A stretch of DNA of 17,581 bases from H2-BAC3 sp045863035 (GCA_045863035.1 BTUV01000063.1:1-17581); one strand, 5' to 3'; positions 9,201-15,161 are shown, numbered from the stretch's first letter. Translations and numbers: made by a program. The notes: generated by a model from the letters alone, not told the origin.

Positions 9201-9290
9201 GCCGGTGTGCAGTCAGCAAGCGGAACGTATATATACCGCCTTGCCGCAGGAAATTATGTGCGAACGATGAAAATGGTTCTGCAAAAATAA
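6204..9290 (+). CDS. Secreted beta-propeller (BNR/Asp-box, VPS10/sortilin-like) protein with T9SS sorting domain
   Basis: 1028 residues. The N-terminus is a signal peptide (MKKSVLLFALMILLPAGVLL). Residues ~105-765 hold about 13 Asp-box type repeats of the form (K/R)(S/T)T(N/D)xGxS(W/F), for example near 139-148 (KTTNGGSSWF), 193-202, 237-245, 286-294, 335-343, 389-397, 440-448, 521-530, 576-585, 675-684 and 718-726. This spacing fits two consecutive beta-propellers, as in sortilin-like or xyloglucanase-like folds. A run of eight Gly (768-775) leads to a beta-rich module (~776-925), then a T9SS type A sorting domain at 940-1028 with NYPNPFNPST, VYDINGREV and the terminal TMKMVLQK. Known T9SS biology predicts transport across the outer membrane with cleavage and anchoring or release of this domain. 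No sialidase arginine triad or glycosidase residues can be pointed to, so the substrate is unknown; a binding or scaffolding role is as likely as catalysis. It is co-transcribed with the lipoprotein gene. Confidence 0.9.
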   Translation: MKKSVLLFALMILLPAGVLLRFAGYQDGKIALKDYITWKIEQKKAGVKKAKAGYPDKAMEWYIEQRAYPGTTIPENWREDALKHIKANNTSASFEDIQAEFTWTQLGPGNIGGRVRSIVVNPNNSSVIYAASVSGGVWKTTNGGSSWFPCKDDMENLAVCSMVMDPSNPNIIYAGTGEGFFNLDAIRGAGIFKTTDGGSSWTQLSATMNSSYYYVNDLSFDATTNTLWAATRKGLHKSTDGGASFTAVVTGSNNSDVHCTDIEIAPTSPTTIYASFGLFNQSNIQRSTNAGSSFSQVYTQSGMGRAEIAVSKSNPSIAYASFLELSTSQCGLMIRTTNGGSSWSTITIPGPAYSGAATYTSGQAWYNNILAVDPDNAGTLYAAGLDFWKSTSNGSNWTQKTNWYEESGAPPYIHADHHAIVFDPNNSSIIYVGTDGGVYKSTNKGETWNGLNNGLFITQIYYGAVDPSASKYYAGTQDNGTLKSTGSTTWAEIFGGDGGATEVDFANPNNIYIEYVNWAFFKSTNGGSTFFKAMNGVPTGSGTYSGTTDRTLFITPFSMDPNNSNILVAGTYRVWRTTNNAGNWSSISSDLTGDGSGSNGAEISTVVVAKGNSDVIYAGTSNGRVQVTTNTGSSWSLRNSGLPNLYVTRIATLASDPATAFVTFSGFTSGQKVYKTTNYGTSWSNVSGNLPNIPVNCVLVNPADASDLVVGTDLGIFRSANGGTSWTKQNNGMANVAVFDLDYRASDNKIFASTHGRGMFSASFSTSGGGGGGGGQVINLLYDDGTPSSGYFWGSAGQASANRITATVANSKVTKISMYILGVSSATTARYKPLLMSGGTSGPVSSLASLSFRTAVGYPGWDDIDVSSLNVIVNDEFYVGMEYDGTNKPLFGYDQINNGRAWDKGASVWESWNETYFMRATIETPATDVQIETTVPGDFSLEQNYPNPFNPSTMIRFGLPKEEFVTLKVYDINGREVVTLAENTLAPGTYSIMWNGKNNAGVQSASGTYIYRLAAGNYVRTMKMVLQK

Positions 9291-9294
9291 TATT

Positions 9295-9312
9295 GAAGTA
9301 TGAATTATGAAG
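9295..9312 (+). repeat. 18-bp repeated downstream motif, copy near propeller-gene stop
   Basis: gaagtatgaattatgaag begins four bases after the TAA of the T9SS propeller gene and is an exact match to 786-803 read on the other strand. Both copies sit just downstream of a stop codon and upstream of a terminator. Function unknown; it may be a simple-sequence spacer. Confidence 0.5.
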
Positions 9313-9411
9313 TATGAAATACTTTATGCACTTTGTTTACTGTGATAATCTTGCCTCGCTCAATGAAGCTAAGGCATAAGGAGTTTGCACTACAGAATAA
9401 TTGCTGATAAT

Positions 9412-9443
9412 AAAAAAGGCGACCAGATTTGGTCGCCTTTTTT
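9412..9443. terminator. Strong bidirectional intrinsic terminator
   Basis: A perfect 14-bp stem, aaaaaaggcgacca (9412-9425) with tggtcgcctttttt (9430-9443), around a 4-nt loop, with an A/T tract on both sides. On the plus strand it ends the lipoprotein-propeller transcript, 122 bp after the stop. On the minus strand it lies 30 bp after the end of the decayed antitoxin-like gene. Confidence 0.9.
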
Positions 9444-9472
9444 GTTACATGAAAATATATGGAATATTTACC

Positions 9473-9693
9473 TTACAATTCATCTCGTACTAGCCGCTGT
9501 TCAGCCACTGGATCTCCTGACTAATTTAGTTTACCTGGAATATCAGAGAAATCATATTTCTGCGGAATATTGGATTTTGCATCATCCGTGACGGGTGTAG
9601 TTATAACTTCTATTTTTTTCCCTTTATATTCTATTGGGAATTTATGGTAACTGAATCACCTTCAATTGTAATAATTTTTTTAATGGTTCTCAT
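9473..9693 (-). pseudogene. Decayed antitoxin-like gene (frameshift plus nonsense codon)
   Basis: Reading the minus strand from the ATG at 9693 gives MRTIKKIITIEGDSVTI, then quickly a stop. Shifting by one base gives KFPIEYKGKKIEVI, then TTPVTDDAKSNIPQ and KYDFSDIPGKLN up to a TAG; the same frame continues as SGDPVAEQRLVRDEL to a TAA at 9473-9475. Restoring one A in the AAA run at the break and reading the TAG as TGG (Trp) gives a continuous protein of about 73 residues. The layout (beta-strand N-terminus, a KxVEVI-like strand, then YDFSDIxGKLxW and a basic tail) resembles small antitoxins paired with PIN-domain toxins in this group; that family match is from memory and is tentative. No toxin gene follows, only the terminator. 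It is an orphan remnant in a region otherwise without genes. Confidence 0.6.
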
Positions 9694-9795
9694 ATTTTAA
9701 GTTACGATTTATTTTCGTACTAATTCAATGGCTTTAATGCCGAGCACGATGAAAAGATTTCCCGCAGATCAGGCAGATTTTCGCGGAAATTAGGA

Positions 9796-11091
9796 CTATT
9801 TATCCAGTCCATATTTCTTCATATAGCGTTCATAAAGTTCAGTCTGTTCGTTGCGCAGGTCGAGTTCTTTTCCTTGAATAAACGCATGGGTAATTTTATT
9901 GCCGGTTATCTCAAGTGCATTACCTTCAGAAATAAAAAGTGTTGCATGTTTTCCTGTGGTTAATGAACCCACATGGCGATCAATACCAAATATTTTGGCA
10001 GTGTTGAGAGTTAAACCCTGAACTACATCTTCAAATGTGAGTCCGTATCCGGCAGCAGTTCCGGATATAAAAGGGAGGTTGCGCACTTCTGAGCCCTCTC
10101 CACCGGATTCAAAGCCGAACAGGATATCGCTCTGCTTGAGTATATACGGCAGCTTAAACGGCATATCAATATCCTCAGATGAAGAATAAGGGAGTGAATG
10201 CAACTTTCTGATCAGAACGGGGATATCATTTCCCTTGAGGAAAGCAGTTACTTTATATGACTCCGCGCCGCCGACAATACCAATGCGCTTTATTCCAGTC
10301 TGCTTTGCAAGTTCAACAGAGGTGATGATATCCTTTGCGCTATTCACATGAATAAGCAGAATTTGTCCGCCGGAATAAAGACCCTTTATCGCCTCAAACC
10401 GGATGTTATGAACAGCAGGATTTTTTGCTTGGGCGTAAGCTGCCGCATCCTGAAAAAACGAACGCACCTGACTGAGATAGTTATTATAGTTTTCTCCGGT
10501 TTGCAGTTTCATATCCTGAGCTCTGAAATCAGTTTCACTCATCCATCTGAGCTGAATTGCTGCATCCGGTTGAAGCACAGCATCTTCCCAGTTCCAGCCG
10601 TCAAGCTGCATCATGCAGGAAGAGCCGGAAATCCAGCCGCCGGTTGGAGTGGATTCTGCAATCAGCACACCGTTATTCCTGACAGTCGGGATGATTTTCG
10701 AATCTGTGTTATATGCAATCAATGAACGGACATTCGGGTTAAAGAGTCCGGTTTCAGTGAAATCACGAGTCGCACGGACAGATTCGATCTCAATAAGACC
10801 AAGCAGTGTGTTAGTTGCAATAAATCCAGGATAAATATGTTTGCCTGAGGCATCAATTACTTTTTTAAAACCAGATATATCAGCGTTACCGTTGATTGAG
10901 TCAACAAGTGTAATTACTCCTCCAGTGAAACCAATAAGCGCGTTTGCAATCACTCTGCCGTCCCCAAGATGAGCAGTACCTCCTTTAATGAGGATTGGTT
11001 CTGACTGCGGTGCCGCCGGCACAGGTTTTTGCGCGTGCAGGGAAAACACTGCCGTGATCAGAAAAGCAATTATTATATATGTCTTTTTCAT
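9796..11091 (-). CDS. Exported amidohydrolase-like protein lacking most metal ligands
   Basis: 431 residues with a signal peptide (MKKTYIIIAFLITAVFSLHA, likely cleavage before Q21). The fold is that of the imidazolonepropionase-like amidohydrolases (COG1228): a small beta-sandwich made from both ends (ILIKGGTAHLGDG at 33-45; VGSLTTGKHATLFI and ALEITGNKITHAFIQGKEL near the C-terminus) around a TIM barrel. The metal-binding HxH that should follow PGFI is replaced by ATNT (91-94). The usual IEHG position reads IVGGAES, and the usual SD motif reads FESGGE. Only one candidate ligand His (LLIHVNSA, about 245) is kept, so a normal hydrolase mechanism is unlikely. Its start codon overlaps the stop of the upstream 995-residue amidohydrolase by one base (TGATG), so the two are coupled and may form one complex. 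The sequence suggests a structural or regulatory partner; catalytic loss is inferred and not shown. Confidence 0.85.
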   Translation of the reverse strand: MKKTYIIIAFLITAVFSLHAQKPVPAAPQSEPILIKGGTAHLGDGRVIANALIGFTGGVITLVDSINGNADISGFKKVIDASGKHIYPGFIATNTLLGLIEIESVRATRDFTETGLFNPNVRSLIAYNTDSKIIPTVRNNGVLIAESTPTGGWISGSSCMMQLDGWNWEDAVLQPDAAIQLRWMSETDFRAQDMKLQTGENYNNYLSQVRSFFQDAAAYAQAKNPAVHNIRFEAIKGLYSGGQILLIHVNSAKDIITSVELAKQTGIKRIGIVGGAESYKVTAFLKGNDIPVLIRKLHSLPYSSSEDIDMPFKLPYILKQSDILFGFESGGEGSEVRNLPFISGTAAGYGLTFEDVVQGLTLNTAKIFGIDRHVGSLTTGKHATLFISEGNALEITGNKITHAFIQGKELDLRNEQTELYERYMKKYGLDK

Positions 11092-14078
11092 CAGAAACCT
11101 CCTTCTGTGGTATAGTCATCAAGGAGCGTGTCGCACTCATAATGAATCTCTTTTTTGCTCTCAGGTTTTACTGAGGGTTCGCCCCCTTTTTGCGCGGATT
11201 GCATTTTCATAATTATCCGGTTTCGTTCTGCCTTTACTTCATCGGCAACACTATTATTCAACTCACGATCAAAATATACAACTCCATCAATGATGGTTTT
11301 TTCAGCACGGCTTGTTATTGAGAGGGGATGACTGCTCCAGATGACAAGATCAGCATCTTTGCCTGTTTTGATGCTTCCGATTTTATGATCAAGTTTGAGC
11401 ATCTTAGCGGGGTTGAGAGTCACAAACTTCAGCGCTTCCTCTTCTGATATACTTCCGTACTTAACCGCTTTGGCTGCTTCCTGATTAAGGCGGCGTGCCA
11501 TTTCAGCATCATCAGAATTGAATCCAACATTCAGACCTGCCTTATGCATGATTGCACCGTTATACGGAATTGCTTCATACACTTCAAATTTATAAGCCCA
11601 CCAGTCAGAGAATGATGAAGCGTTTGAACCGTGCTGTTTCATTTTATCCGCGACTTTATATCCTTCTAATATGTGGGTAAAGGTATTAACCTTAAAGCCC
11701 ATAGAGTCAGCCACATGCAGGAGCATATTAATTTCAGACTGCACGTAGGAGTGGCAGGTGATGTTTCGTTTACCTTCAAGAATTTCATTAATGGTTTCAA
11801 GATCGAGGTCAACACGGAAGGAGCTTCCGCCAGTCTTTTTCTTTGCGGCATATTCTCTTGCGCGGGTGAACAGATCAAAATAATACTGCTCAACACCCAT
11901 GCGGGTTTGAGGGTATCTCTCGTTGGCATTATCCCCCCAGTTTGACTGCTTTACATTTTCACCAAGTGCGAATTTGATGAACTTTGGCGCATCCTTAAAT
12001 TTGAGACCATCAGCCGTACTGCCCCATCGCAGTTTAATGATGGAAGATTGTCCCCCCGCTTGATTTGCGGAGCCATGCAGTTGCTGGATGGTGGTAACTC
12101 CGCCTGAAAGCTGACGATATATATTAATATCATCCGGGTTTACTGCATCCTCAATACGTACCTCCGCGCTTGATGATTGTGTGCCCTCATTAACACCCGC
12201 GGTTATGGCAATGTGTGAATGTTCATCCACGACACCTGGTGTAACATGTTTTCCGTCTGCGTCAATTACCGTTACTCCGGATGGCGCTGATAAGTTTTTA
12301 CCTGTTCTTATGATCTTGCCATTTTCAACCAGTATATCGCTCTGCTCAAGAATGCCTTCTTTCTCATTTGTCCAGATAGTTGCATTTTTTATAAGCAATG
12401 ACCCTGAGGCGGCAGGCAAATCTTTTTTACCATAAGCTTCAAACGGATAAATAATAGATCCGGTTTCAGGTTTTTGTTTAACAGGGGATGGCGTGAAAAC
12501 ATAATCTGCTGTACGTAATGCTTTCCATCCGAAGGTGTTTCCTTTCACATCAGTCCCGGTTCCGCTTAGTGTTTTTGAATCAGTAAATGTTCCTGAGAGT
12601 GTATATACGGTATCGCCTTTGGTACCGGTTAAACGAAAAGTGACAAGCTGCGAGTTCAATGAAACTTTTGCGCTGAGTGTGGTTCCGTTAAGTTTTACTT
12701 CCGGCTTGCCTGCTTTGCCTTTAATTTCTGCTGTTACTACAGTATTCAGATAGGTGATCTGGTAAGTACCGCGAATTTCCTGTTCAGGATTTTCTATATG
12801 ACGGTAACGCTTTCCTGAGACCCATGTTTCAAGCATCGAAGCATTTTCATCAAACAAATCACCGTCAGTTATAATCAGGTTGGCTATATATCCTGTTTTT
12901 ACTGAACCGAGCATATTATCTGCTTGGATAATTTTGGCTGGAGTTTCTGTAAGGGCACGAAGCGCCTGAGCAGGGGTTAGCCCGTATTGAATAGCTTTCA
13001 GCAGATTTTTTCTGAATTCTTTTTTGTCTTTAAGCCCATCCAAAGTTAATGCAAAGGGAATGTTTTGTTCAGCAAAACGCGCCGGATTAAACGGAGCGAA
13101 CTCCCAATGTTTAAGCAATGACAATGGAATAAGATCAGCATCATACTGATTTGATACCTCAAACGAAGCGGGGAAATTCAGAGGGAGTATATAAGAAAAA
13201 CCTGTTTTCTTAATATCATCAATCCGCTGATACTCATTGCCTCCCCCTTTAACCACGAAGGACATTTTGAATTCATCAGCAATCTTTTTAATCCGGAGTG
13301 CATTTTGCCATCCTTCTGCTTCAAAAAAACGGGGGAGGGCTAAGGTTTTGTTATATATATCAAGTGACTGGTAATATTCCATCGTGCCGGATTTGTTATA
13401 CCACTCTGCGTCATAAAAAAACTGCCTCATCAGGGCTATAGCACCGATGAGCGAACCTGGATAGGCCTGAAGCGACGTGCCCTTATTAAACGAAAAAGCG
13501 GTAACTGCCTCGGGGAGGAGGATATTCTCAACTTCGTGTCCGGCACCAAGCAGAACAACCGGAAAGGTACCTCTTGCAATTCCGTCCTTAAAAACCGGAA
13601 GCGCGGCTCCGAAGCCCAGACCTCTGAGTTCCTCAGCTTCTTTTTCTTTAACCGTAAATGAGCTGACACCGGAAAATCCTGACCTGATTGCCTCGTTCCA
13701 GTAGCTTTGCTTGTCAGAAGTTCTTTCGTATTTAGGACGGTTCGAAGTTGGCGCCTGCCTGACCGGAGCGGGGAGTCCGTAGCCGGAGTAAATATCAATA
13801 AAAGCCGGATAAATGAACCGGCCTGAACAGTCAATAATAACAGCATCTGTTGGGGGAGAAACTGAAGCTCCGGCGGCGGTGATTTTACCGTTTTTTACCA
13901 AAACAGTCATTTTTACCGGGGAGGCATCCCATGAGGAAATCACCTGCCCGTTAATAAGGGCATAAGTTACCTCCCTCACATCCGAGGGACCGTTTACCGG
14001 ATAGATAGACTGAGGAGAGGCGGTAAATTGTATTAATGCAATAAACGATGCAAGAAGTAGTAAAAGACGGTTTTTCAT
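11091..14078 (-). CDS. Exported two-domain amidohydrolase (degenerate N-terminal, active-looking C-terminal domain)
   Basis: 995 residues with a signal peptide (MKNRLLLLLASFIALIQFTASPQ). Two amidohydrolase domains are fused. The N-terminal one (~35-430) has PAFIDIYSG (91-99) where HxH should be, and lacks the later histidines, so it looks inactive. A beta-rich linker (~438-520) follows. The C-terminal domain (~555-940) keeps a full ligand set: DEHSH at 618-622 (H620, H622), a candidate carboxylated Lys in IIKLRWG (K682), H776 in ITCHSY, H802 in FTHILEG and D856 in FNSDDAE, then the usual KTGKDADLVIWSSHPL barrel-closing strand. Proteins of this type are annotated as amidohydrolases or periplasmic peptidase/prolidase-like enzymes; the true substrate cannot be read from sequence. 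The gene is first of a coupled pair with the 431-residue degenerate homologue. No clear Shine-Dalgarno precedes the ATG at 14078, which is common in this group. Confidence 0.9.
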   Translation of the reverse strand: MKNRLLLLLASFIALIQFTASPQSIYPVNGPSDVREVTYALINGQVISSWDASPVKMTVLVKNGKITAAGASVSPPTDAVIIDCSGRFIYPAFIDIYSGYGLPAPVRQAPTSNRPKYERTSDKQSYWNEAIRSGFSGVSSFTVKEKEAEELRGLGFGAALPVFKDGIARGTFPVVLLGAGHEVENILLPEAVTAFSFNKGTSLQAYPGSLIGAIALMRQFFYDAEWYNKSGTMEYYQSLDIYNKTLALPRFFEAEGWQNALRIKKIADEFKMSFVVKGGGNEYQRIDDIKKTGFSYILPLNFPASFEVSNQYDADLIPLSLLKHWEFAPFNPARFAEQNIPFALTLDGLKDKKEFRKNLLKAIQYGLTPAQALRALTETPAKIIQADNMLGSVKTGYIANLIITDGDLFDENASMLETWVSGKRYRHIENPEQEIRGTYQITYLNTVVTAEIKGKAGKPEVKLNGTTLSAKVSLNSQLVTFRLTGTKGDTVYTLSGTFTDSKTLSGTGTDVKGNTFGWKALRTADYVFTPSPVKQKPETGSIIYPFEAYGKKDLPAASGSLLIKNATIWTNEKEGILEQSDILVENGKIIRTGKNLSAPSGVTVIDADGKHVTPGVVDEHSHIAITAGVNEGTQSSSAEVRIEDAVNPDDINIYRQLSGGVTTIQQLHGSANQAGGQSSIIKLRWGSTADGLKFKDAPKFIKFALGENVKQSNWGDNANERYPQTRMGVEQYYFDLFTRAREYAAKKKTGGSSFRVDLDLETINEILEGKRNITCHSYVQSEINMLLHVADSMGFKVNTFTHILEGYKVADKMKQHGSNASSFSDWWAYKFEVYEAIPYNGAIMHKAGLNVGFNSDDAEMARRLNQEAAKAVKYGSISEEEALKFVTLNPAKMLKLDHKIGSIKTGKDADLVIWSSHPLSITSRAEKTIIDGVVYFDRELNNSVADEVKAERNRIIMKMQSAQKGGEPSVKPESKKEIHYECDTLLDDYTTEGGF

Positions 14079-14187
14079 AAATCCGTTCAGATAAAGTGGA
14101 AAAATTTAGTGACAGAGAAGAAAAGATAAAGAAAATCTGGTATAATTCAGCAAAAAATGGTATCTTTATGTTCTGAATTTGAAATTA

Positions 14188-14219
14188 CATTACGGGGTGG
14201 GGTTAAAAAAGTTTTACAT
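14188..14219 (+). repeat. Leader segment of the tRNA array, outermost copy
   Basis: ggttaaaaaagttttacat just before the first 101-bp unit resembles ggatcaaaaaagttttatat, the spacer that precedes the second unit and the true tRNA. It probably marks the original 5' leader of the tRNA-fMet gene, from which the duplicated units were derived. The rest of 14079-14187 shows nothing recognisable; any promoter for the array should lie there, but I cannot define one. Confidence 0.5.
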
Positions 14220-14320
14220 CGCGGGGTGGAGTCCCGAGTATCGGGAGTAGCTCGTCGGGCTCATATCCCGAAAGCTTTCGGGATGTAGGTTCAAGTTGGG
14301 GGATCAAAAAAGTTTTATAT
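14220..14320 (+). pseudogene. Broken tRNA-fMet copy, 101-bp tandem unit 1
   Basis: Aligns to the intact tRNA at 14422 from its first base (cgcggggtggag) through the anticodon arm (tcgggctcat) and T stem to ttcaag, then switches to a copy of the leader. The 3' acceptor strand is missing, so it cannot make a tRNA. A palindrome replaces the D loop (14232-14246, TCCCGAGTATCGGGA) and another fills the variable loop (14266-14283, TCCCGAAAGCTTTCGGGA). It differs from unit 2 by one base (14239) in 101. Confidence 0.85.
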
Positions 14321-14421
14321 CGCGGGGTGGAGTCCCGAGGATCGGGAGTAGCTCGTCGGGCTCATATCCCGAAAGCTTTCGGGATGTAGGTTCAAGTTGG
14401 GGGATCAAAAAAGTTTTATAT
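14321..14421 (+). pseudogene. Broken tRNA-fMet copy, 101-bp tandem unit 2
   Basis: 100/101 identical to unit 1 and in direct tandem with it; the intact tRNA starts exactly 101 bp after this unit starts. It carries the same palindromes at 14333-14347 (D loop, TCCCGAGGATCGGGA) and 14367-14384 (variable loop). The last ~25 bases (gggggatcaaaaaag... to 14421) form the immediate 5' leader of the real tRNA, so each unit is a fused 'tRNA 5' part plus leader'. Confidence 0.85.
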
Positions 14422-14497
14422 CGCGGGGTGGAGCAATTGGTAGCTCGTCGGGCTCATAACCCGAAGGCTGTAGGTTCAAGTCCTGCCCCCGCTACCA
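14422..14497 (+). tRNA. Initiator tRNA-fMet (anticodon CAT)
   Basis: A 76-nt cloverleaf with encoded CCA. Acceptor strands CGCGGGG and CCCCGCT pair except at position 1-72 (C against U); D stem GAGC/GCTC; anticodon stem TCGGG (14448-14452)/CCCGA (14460-14464) with loop CTCATAA and anticodon CAT at 14455-14457; T stem GTAGG/CCTGC with loop TTCAAGT; discriminator A. Three hallmarks point to the initiator rather than the elongator: no Watson-Crick pair at 1-72, an A11-U24 pair in the D stem, and three G-C pairs (GGG/CCC) at the loop end of the anticodon stem. It is the only intact member of the surrounding array and is followed by a terminator. Confidence 0.97.
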
Positions 14498-14500
14498 CTA

Positions 14501-14528
14501 AAAAAAGCCGTCTTTTGACGGCTTTTTT
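14501..14528 (+). terminator. Terminator of the tRNA-fMet gene
   Basis: aaaaaagccgtc (14501-14512), a tttt loop, and gacggctttttt (14517-14528): a perfect stem with a T tract, three bases after the encoded CCA. Diverged versions of this hairpin accompany the downstream 3'-half copies. Confidence 0.9.
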
Positions 14529-14540
14529 ATTTTAAACGAG

Positions 14541-14605
14541 TCGGGCTCATATCCCGAAAGCTTTCGGGATGTAGGTTTCCCGAAGTCTCGGGACCCCCGC
14601 TACCA
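14541..14605 (+). pseudogene. 3'-half tRNA-fMet copy with palindromes (downstream unit 1)
   Basis: Begins at the anticodon stem (tcgggctcat) and runs to gctacca, so it lacks the acceptor 5' strand and D arm. The variable loop holds TCCCGAAAGCTTTCGGGA (14552-14569) and the T loop is replaced by TCCCGAAGTCTCGGGA (14578-14593). The start point (tRNA position ~26) and the retention of the 3' end are what tRNA-site integration footprints look like. Confidence 0.85.
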
Positions 14606-14611
14606 AGAAAG

Positions 14612-14637
14612 AAGGTCGTTGCAAGACGGCCTTTTTT
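14612..14637 (+). terminator. Terminator hairpin after downstream unit 1
   Basis: aaggtcgt (14612-14619) pairs with acggcctt (from 14626), followed by Ts. It corresponds in position to the tRNA terminator but has a different stem sequence that still pairs. Confidence 0.75.
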
Positions 14638-14649
14638 ATTTTAAACGAG

Positions 14650-14714
14650 TCGGGCTCATATTCCGAAAGCTTTCGGAATGTAGGTTTCCCGAAGTCTCGG
14701 GACCCCCGCTACTA
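14650..14714 (+). pseudogene. 3'-half tRNA-fMet copy (downstream unit 2)
   Basis: 109 bp after the previous unit and closely similar. The variable-loop palindrome reads TTCCGAAAGCTTTCGGAA (14661-14678): one C in the left arm and the matching G in the right arm are both changed, so the palindrome stays perfect. The T-loop palindrome at 14687-14702 is unchanged. The CCA has become CTA. Confidence 0.85.
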
Positions 14715-14719
14715 ATGAA

Positions 14720-14743
14720 AAAAGCCGTTGTTTGCCGGCTTTT
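14720..14743 (+). terminator. Terminator hairpin after downstream unit 2
   Basis: AAAAGCCG (14720-14727) with CGGCTTTT (14736-14743). Again a different but paired version of the tRNA terminator. Confidence 0.7.
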
Positions 14744-14765
14744 ATTGTTTTAAACTATTAGCATG

Positions 14766-14826
14766 TTGGGCTCATATTCCGAAAGCGTTCGAAATGTAGG
14801 TTCACTGAGTCTCAAAACTCTTGCTC
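14766..14826 (+). pseudogene. Decayed 3'-half tRNA-fMet copy (downstream unit 3)
   Basis: ttgggctcat, then a degraded palindrome TTCCGAAAGCGTTCGAAA (14777-14794), gtaggttcac and a poorly matching 3' end. It is the most diverged copy in this cluster, has no clear T-loop palindrome, and no clear terminator follows. From here to 14936 nothing else is recognisable. Confidence 0.65.
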
Positions 14827-14936
14827 CAGTGCAAAAATTCTCATTTATGTGGTATTTTGTTTTAATTAACAAGCTGACAGCCGCCGCTTGCCGAATAAAA
14901 TATGCTGATTTTTGCTATTTTTATACTTGAAATTGC

Positions 14937-14942
14937 AAGGAG
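14937..14942 (+). promoter_or_regulatory. Shine-Dalgarno site setting the hicB TTG start
   Basis: AAGGAG at 14937-14942, six bases before TTG at 14949. There is no in-frame ATG near the start of the conserved HicB domain, so this strong site supports TTG as the true start. Confidence 0.75.
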
Positions 14943-14948
14943 TTCCAT

Positions 14949-15161
14949 TTGAAAAAAGAATATAATGTTATCATCGAAAAAGACGAAGACGGTTATTTCG
15001 TAGCTTCTGTTCCAGAGCTAAAAGGATGCCATACTCAGGCAAAATCGCTTGATGAACTAATGAAGCGAATCAAAGAAGCGATTGAACTTTGTTCAGAGGT
15101 TCAAAAGGTAAAAGTAAGTAAACTTGATTTTGTTGGCGTCCAGCGTATCTTGATAAGCTAA
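14949..15161 (+). CDS. hicB: HicB-family antitoxin
   Basis: 70 residues, TTG start. The sequence is the partial RNase H-like fold of HicB antitoxins (UPF0150): YNVIIEKDEDGYFVASVPELKGCHTQ, split here as YNVIIEKDEDG at 5-15 and VPELKGCHTQ further on, followed by the helix SLDELMKRIKEAIEL. HicB binds and neutralises HicA, and longer versions repress their own operon through a C-terminal helix-turn-helix or ribbon-helix-helix domain. This one is short, ends soon after the helix and shows no DNA-binding domain. Its TAA overlaps the ATG of hicA by one base (TAATG), so antitoxin is translated first and toxin is coupled to it. Antitoxin-before-toxin is the less common order for this family. Confidence 0.9.
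   Translation: MKKEYNVIIEKDEDGYFVASVPELKGCHTQAKSLDELMKRIKEAIELCSEVQKVKVSKLDFVGVQRILIS

Noticed and set aside
9385..9591. 68-codon plus-strand open frame
   Set aside because: It runs over the terminator and antisense to the decayed antitoxin-like gene, which explains the coding-like sequence.
14296..14535. 79-codon open frame across the tRNA array
   Set aside because: It runs through tRNA-derived repeats and the real tRNA gene, and its peptide is a translation of the repeat.
14220..14765. CRISPR array (regular repeats about 101-116 bp apart)
   Set aside because: The whole unit is repeated, with no unique spacers, and the repeats are recognisable tRNA-fMet parts; no cas genes.
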